Source: Candidatus Tayloriibacteriota bacterium (GTDB taxonomy: Bacteria; Patescibacteriota; Minisyncoccia; Phycocordibacterales; PALSA-1337). Taken from it: a stretch of DNA of 22,599 nucleotides. The stretch lies in contig JAPLZI010000064.1 in the NCBI GenBank assembly GCA_026395095.1, positions 24,470 to 47,068 of the forward strand, written 5' to 3'. This document shows positions 20,238 through 22,599 of this stretch, one piece after another. Below the pieces are notes generated by a model. That model was not told where the DNA came from. It worked only from the letters and a program-made list of their open reading frames with translations, and did no database searches. How positions within the stretch are numbered: position 1 is the first letter of the stretch; the number at the start of each line of letters is the position of its first letter. Both the position numbers and the translations under genes were made by a program.

Positions 20238-21118
20238 ACGGGTGTCGGAACACGCATTGCCGGATGCGGTTCGTAATCGGTCAGTGTGAAGTGAGCTGGT
20301 CTGAAATCAAGGAGGTCTTTAATGTTGGGATCGAGTGTTACGGTCGGTAACCTTTTTGGCTCGCGCTTGAGTAATTCTTCGACAAACGGGTATTGGCGCT
20401 CGTAAATATGCGCATCAGAAATAGTGTAGATCAATTCCTTTGGTTTGTAACCCATGTATTGGGCGACCATGAGAGTGAATGCGGAATACTGAATGATGTT
20501 GAAGGGAACTCCTGTTGGGACGTCGCCGCTCCTCTGGAAATGGTGAACCGAGAGCTCTTTTGTTTCCGGATAAGCGAAAATATGGAGATATCCGTGACAA
20601 GGCGCGACTACGACTTTCCTCTTCAGTCCGGAATGTTGGATCGCATACTGCGGAATCCATGGGGTGATGATATGTGTTCGCAGGAATGGTTTTTCCTTGA
20701 GTTGGCGCATGACCTCGGTGATCTGATTGAAAGGCTTACCTTCAGCAGTCGGGAAAGCCGCCCAAGCTGGGCCATATGAACCGGGGCCTAGATCACCGGC
20801 TGGGAGATCGAAGATCGCGCATTTTTCCGGCGTTACCCAATCTTTCCACCATTTGCATCCCCATTTTTCCAATTCTTCTTGTGTGCGGGCTCCGTGCAAG
20901 AATGCAAAATGTTCCGATAAAGCTCCGGGCATGAGCTTCGTCAGGTCTCTCTCGGTGATGAGAGGAAAGCCATTGTCGAGGTCAAAACGCATTTGAAGTC
21001 CGATGATGCTTCGGGCCTCTTCACCATGGATCGGCATTGTGCGCCGCCCTTCGCGCATGATGCGTTCGAGCATATTTCGATACTGTGAGTCCGGAGTTCG
21101 TTCAGCGTAGGGTTTCAT
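20234..21118 (-). CDS. thyA: Thymidylate synthase
   Basis: 294 residues from ATG 21118 (the frame extends to GTG 21154). Makes dTMP from dUMP with methylene-THF, releasing dihydrofolate. Features: LITERDLTKLMPGALSEHFA, the W-rich KWWKDWV segment, the nucleophile C174 in VVVAPCHGYLHIF (usual form PPCH..FQF), QRSGDVPTGVPFNIIQYS and the dUMP-binding ISDAHIYERQ. ATG 21118 was chosen because TATTAT ends 7 bases upstream on the minus strand. The QRS-D-xx-LG motif has Thr-Gly where most enzymes have Leu-Gly, a small divergence. Operon with the HIT gene downstream. Confidence 0.95.
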   Translation of the reverse strand: MKPYAERTPDSQYRNMLERIMREGRRTMPIHGEEARSIIGLQMRFDLDNGFPLITERDLTKLMPGALSEHFAFLHGARTQEELEKWGCKWWKDWVTPEKCAIFDLPAGDLGPGSYGPAWAAFPTAEGKPFNQITEVMRQLKEKPFLRTHIITPWIPQYAIQHSGLKRKVVVAPCHGYLHIFAYPETKELSVHHFQRSGDVPTGVPFNIIQYSAFTLMVAQYMGYKPKELIYTISDAHIYERQYPFVEELLKREPKRLPTVTLDPNIKDLLDFRPAHFTLTDYEPHPAMRVPTPV

Positions 21119-21125
21119 ACGAAGA

Positions 21126-21131
21126 ATAATA
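21126..21131 (-). promoter_or_regulatory. -10 box for thyA
   Basis: Minus-strand TATTAT, ending 7 bases before ATG 21118. Confidence 0.5.
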
Positions 21132-21155
21132 GCGCATGCAGACTTATTTTTCACA

Positions 21156-21231
21156 ATTGACAGAGTGTATATTGACAGGTAAGGTTTGAAAGAATTTTCA
21201 GCACACGCCGACTAGTTGTCGGCATTACAAT
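21156..21231 (+). promoter_or_regulatory. Divergent intergenic region with repeated TTGACA, hairpin and TACAAT
   Basis: ATTGACAG occurs twice (21156-21163 and 21171-21178), 15 bases apart. The first TTGACA is 17 bases from TAAGGT (21180-21185), a possible promoter. A 6-bp hairpin GCCGAC/GTCGGC follows (21207-21223), then TACAAT (21226-21231), which ends 15 bases before the HIT-like ATG at 21247. Which promoter is used cannot be decided from sequence. Confidence 0.4.
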
Positions 21232-21246
21232 CAAATACTCCTAACA

Positions 21247-21867
21247 ATGTATCCCGAATTCAGTGTCCCTGGTGTTGACCCGCGATTGACCCCCTATTTA
21301 TTTGGGGCTGGAAACTTCCCGTATTATTGCCTCATGGTCGAGAAATTCCAAGAAGACGTTTGTGGTTTTTGTACGATCGATCCAACGGTTAACAGGGTTC
21401 TGCCGTTTCCGAACGATTCATGGCTCGTCTTCGAGAATACTGTTTCAACTCGTGGTGGTAGTTCTGCGCAAGAGCACCAGTTTGTTATTCCGCTCAAGCG
21501 GCATATCGATGACATCAGTCGATTGAGTCCATCCGAATGGCTCGACCTGTATGATCTCATTCGTGAGATCAATAGGGATTACAACATCACGGGTGGTGTT
21601 ATCGTGATTCGGTCGGGTGATCCCCTTAAGAATGCGAAGAGTATGGAGCATTTTCACGTGAACTACCATGTTCCAACGGGGAAAGAACGCGTTCAGGTTT
21701 GGCTTGCCAAATCTGAGGAGGATCTCAAGAAGAAGGTTGTGATCCTTCGCGTTTTCGAGAAGATGCGTGTACTCAAGAAACATGGGGCTTCAAACTTCTT
21801 TGAACTTCTTGATCCTGACGAACGCGAACTAGTGAAGGATCTTATGACCTCGGAAGGTCGTTGCTAA
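21247..21867 (+). CDS. Divergent HIT-like protein
   Basis: 206 residues. Cysteines C39-G-F-C42 and the strand HQFVIPLKRHIDDIS, then helix and TGGVIVIRSGDP, follow the layout of the HIT protein at 19785-20237. The C-terminal motif is H135-F-H137-V-N139-Y-H141, so the third His of the HIT triad is Asn, with another His two residues on. The middle His, the usual nucleophile, is kept. About 55 residues follow the HIT domain (coiled or helical, Lys/Glu-rich). It may be a nucleotidyl hydrolase with changed specificity or a non-catalytic binder. It is followed by a strong terminator. Confidence 0.75.
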   Translation: MYPEFSVPGVDPRLTPYLFGAGNFPYYCLMVEKFQEDVCGFCTIDPTVNRVLPFPNDSWLVFENTVSTRGGSSAQEHQFVIPLKRHIDDISRLSPSEWLDLYDLIREINRDYNITGGVIVIRSGDPLKNAKSMEHFHVNYHVPTGKERVQVWLAKSEEDLKKKVVILRVFEKMRVLKKHGASNFFELLDPDERELVKDLMTSEGRC

Positions 21868-21888
21868 CCGTCGTTTACCATGTTTGTT

Positions 21889-21917
21889 GGCGCCGCTACC
21901 CCCGCGACGCCTTTTTT
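21889..21917 (+). terminator. Rho-independent terminator after the HIT-like gene
   Basis: Stem GGCG (21889-21892) + CGC (21894-21896) pairs with GCG (21904-21906) + CGCC (21908-21911) around one mismatch and a 7-base loop, followed by T6. Confidence 0.85.
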
Positions 21918-21927
21918 GTTTTCAAAA

Positions 21928-21936
21928 TGATAAGAT
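21928..21936 (+). promoter_or_regulatory. Extended -10 promoter for dut
   Basis: TGA plus TAAGAT (21931-21936). It abuts the first in-frame ATG (21937) and ends 6 bases before the second (21943), which favours the second as start. Confidence 0.5.
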
Positions 21937-21942
21937 ATGGAT

Positions 21943-22365
21943 ATGAAAATTAAAATCAAGAAATTAAATCCCGATGCGGTTCTGCCGTCGTACGCCCATC
22001 CCGGCGATGTCGGGCTCGATCTCTATTCTCTGGAAGACTATGTGCTGAAACCCGCCGAAAGGCGCGTGTTTTTCCTAGGCTTTGCACTAGAATTTCCTGT
22101 AGGTTATGCGGCGATTATCAAGGACAAGGGTAGTTTGCCGAAAAACGCTGGCATACATACTATGGCTGGAGTCTATGACGCTGGTTACAGAGGCGAGTAC
22201 AATGTGAATCTTGTCAATCTTGGTAGCGAGGTTTACGAGATCCACAAAGGGGACAAACTAGCCCAGCTTGTTATATTTCCTGTGACGATAGCCGAACTCG
22301 AAGAAGCCGCCGAACTTTCTACTACCTCGCGTGGAGAAGGCCGGTTCGGCAGTACTGGCAAATAA
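21943..22365 (+). CDS. dut: dUTP diphosphatase (dUTPase)
   Basis: 140 residues from ATG 21943 (142 if 21937 is used). Hydrolyses dUTP to dUMP, keeping uracil out of DNA and feeding ThyA. The trimeric dUTPase motifs are in order: (1) HPGDVGLDLYS, (2) KDKGSLPKNAGI in place of the usual PRSGLA type, (3) AGVYDAGYRGEY with the catalytic Asp, (4) GDKLAQLVIFP, (5) SRGEGRFGSTGK, the P-loop-like tail. Length is normal. Motif 2 is altered but keeps the Ser and the following turn. It lies just upstream of glyA in the same direction. Confidence 0.95.
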   Translation: MKIKIKKLNPDAVLPSYAHPGDVGLDLYSLEDYVLKPAERRVFFLGFALEFPVGYAAIIKDKGSLPKNAGIHTMAGVYDAGYRGEYNVNLVNLGSEVYEIHKGDKLAQLVIFPVTIAELEEAAELSTTSRGEGRFGSTGK

Positions 22366-22378
22366 TCCATTTATGGAA

Positions 22379-22384
22379 TAGTAT
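22379..22384 (+). promoter_or_regulatory. -10 box for glyA
   Basis: TAGTAT ending 8 bases before ATG 22393, the same spacing as at other genes here. Confidence 0.45.
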
Positions 22385-22392
22385 TTACCCTC

Positions 22393-22599
22393 ATGAAAGA
22401 CCCACAAATAAAAAAACTTATCGATATGGAGAAGAAGCGTCAGAAGAAGGTTGTCAACCTCATTGCTTCGGAGAATTATGTTTCAAGAGATGTTCTAGAA
22501 GCTCTAGGTTCTGAACTCACAAATAAGTACGCCGAAGGTTATGCTGGAAAGCGGTACTATGGCGGCAATGAGATTGTAGACAAGATCGAGAGGCTCTGC
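22393..22599 (+). CDS. glyA: Serine hydroxymethyltransferase (partial, runs off window end)
   Basis: The first 69 residues of a PLP enzyme that turns serine and THF into glycine and methylene-THF, the C1 donor for ThyA. Diagnostic start: KKLIDMEKKRQKKVVNLIAS with LIASENYVSRDVLEALGSEL, then TNKYAEGYAGKRYYGGNEIV, both hallmark segments of GlyA. The 3' end is outside the window. Confidence 0.97.
   Translation, partial: MKDPQIKKLIDMEKKRQKKVVNLIASENYVSRDVLEALGSELTNKYAEGYAGKRYYGGNEIVDKIERLC

Noticed and set aside
1..22599. Recoded UGA (code 25 or 4)
   Set aside because: Genes such as those ending at 1318 and 13711 end naturally at TGA and no in-frame TGA interrupts conserved domains.
1..22599. 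CRISPR array, insertion sequence or prophage
   Set aside because: No regularly spaced repeats, transposase, integrase or structural phage genes were seen; BRO-N alone is not enough to call a prophage.

Overview
The window looks like a chromosomal segment from a Candidate Phyla Radiation (Patescibacteria) bacterium, most likely of the Parcubacteria group. The evidence is indirect: small tightly packed genes with frequent 3'/5' overlaps, a mix of core genes typical of that group (rplS with a charged tail, VanW, SIMPL, VKOR/DsbA, secE-nusG-rplK, sortase with an LPxTG protein), many short hypothetical proteins, and almost no Shine-Dalgarno sequences. TGA is used as a stop, so the UGA=Gly code of Gracilibacteria/SR1 does not apply. 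No rRNA, CRISPR array or insertion sequence was seen.

Layout. 1-591: tail of an unknown gene, then rplS and its terminator. 641-2465: accessory-looking stretch with a free-standing LAGLIDADG endonuclease, tRNA-Leu(GAG), tRNA-Arg(CCG) and a BRO-N/DinD-like protein. 2478-6658: PduO-type cobalamin adenosyltransferase, tRNA-His, two hypotheticals (one behind a promoter with an 18-bp dyad and a structured leader), a VanW protein that has lost part of its C-terminus, a membrane-anchored exported protein and a Nudix hydrolase. 6663-7131: a self-contained minus-strand unit (promoter, SD, small basic protein, terminator). 7188-12835: phosphoglycerate mutase, an ice-binding-like LPDTG surface protein with an overlapping sortase, ZIP transporter, QueA, DsbA-like and VKOR proteins. 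12807-13711: a broken RNA methyltransferase whose middle is replaced by what looks like an FtsH ectodomain piece. 13741-16836: folD, a SIMPL protein, and secE-nusG-rplK. 16869-22599: a mixed-strand block of nucleotide and one-carbon genes.

Functional themes. (1) Thymidylate and C1 metabolism: glyA (partial), thyA, a dihydrofolate reductase-family gene and folD cover the folate cycle for dTMP, while a dCMP-deaminase-like fusion, dUTPase and a YfbR-like HD phosphohydrolase would handle dUMP supply and dNMPs. (2) Envelope: sortase plus its probable substrate, DsbA plus VKOR for disulfide formation, SecE, VanW and SIMPL. (3) Translation: L19, L11, NusG, QueA and three tRNAs.

The most striking non-coding signal is the spacing of -10 boxes. 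At 14 starts on both strands a TANNNT hexamer (often TATAAT, half with an extended TGn) ends only 6-9 bases before the start codon, so transcription should begin at or next to the start codon. This implies mostly leaderless mRNAs and was used here to choose several starts.
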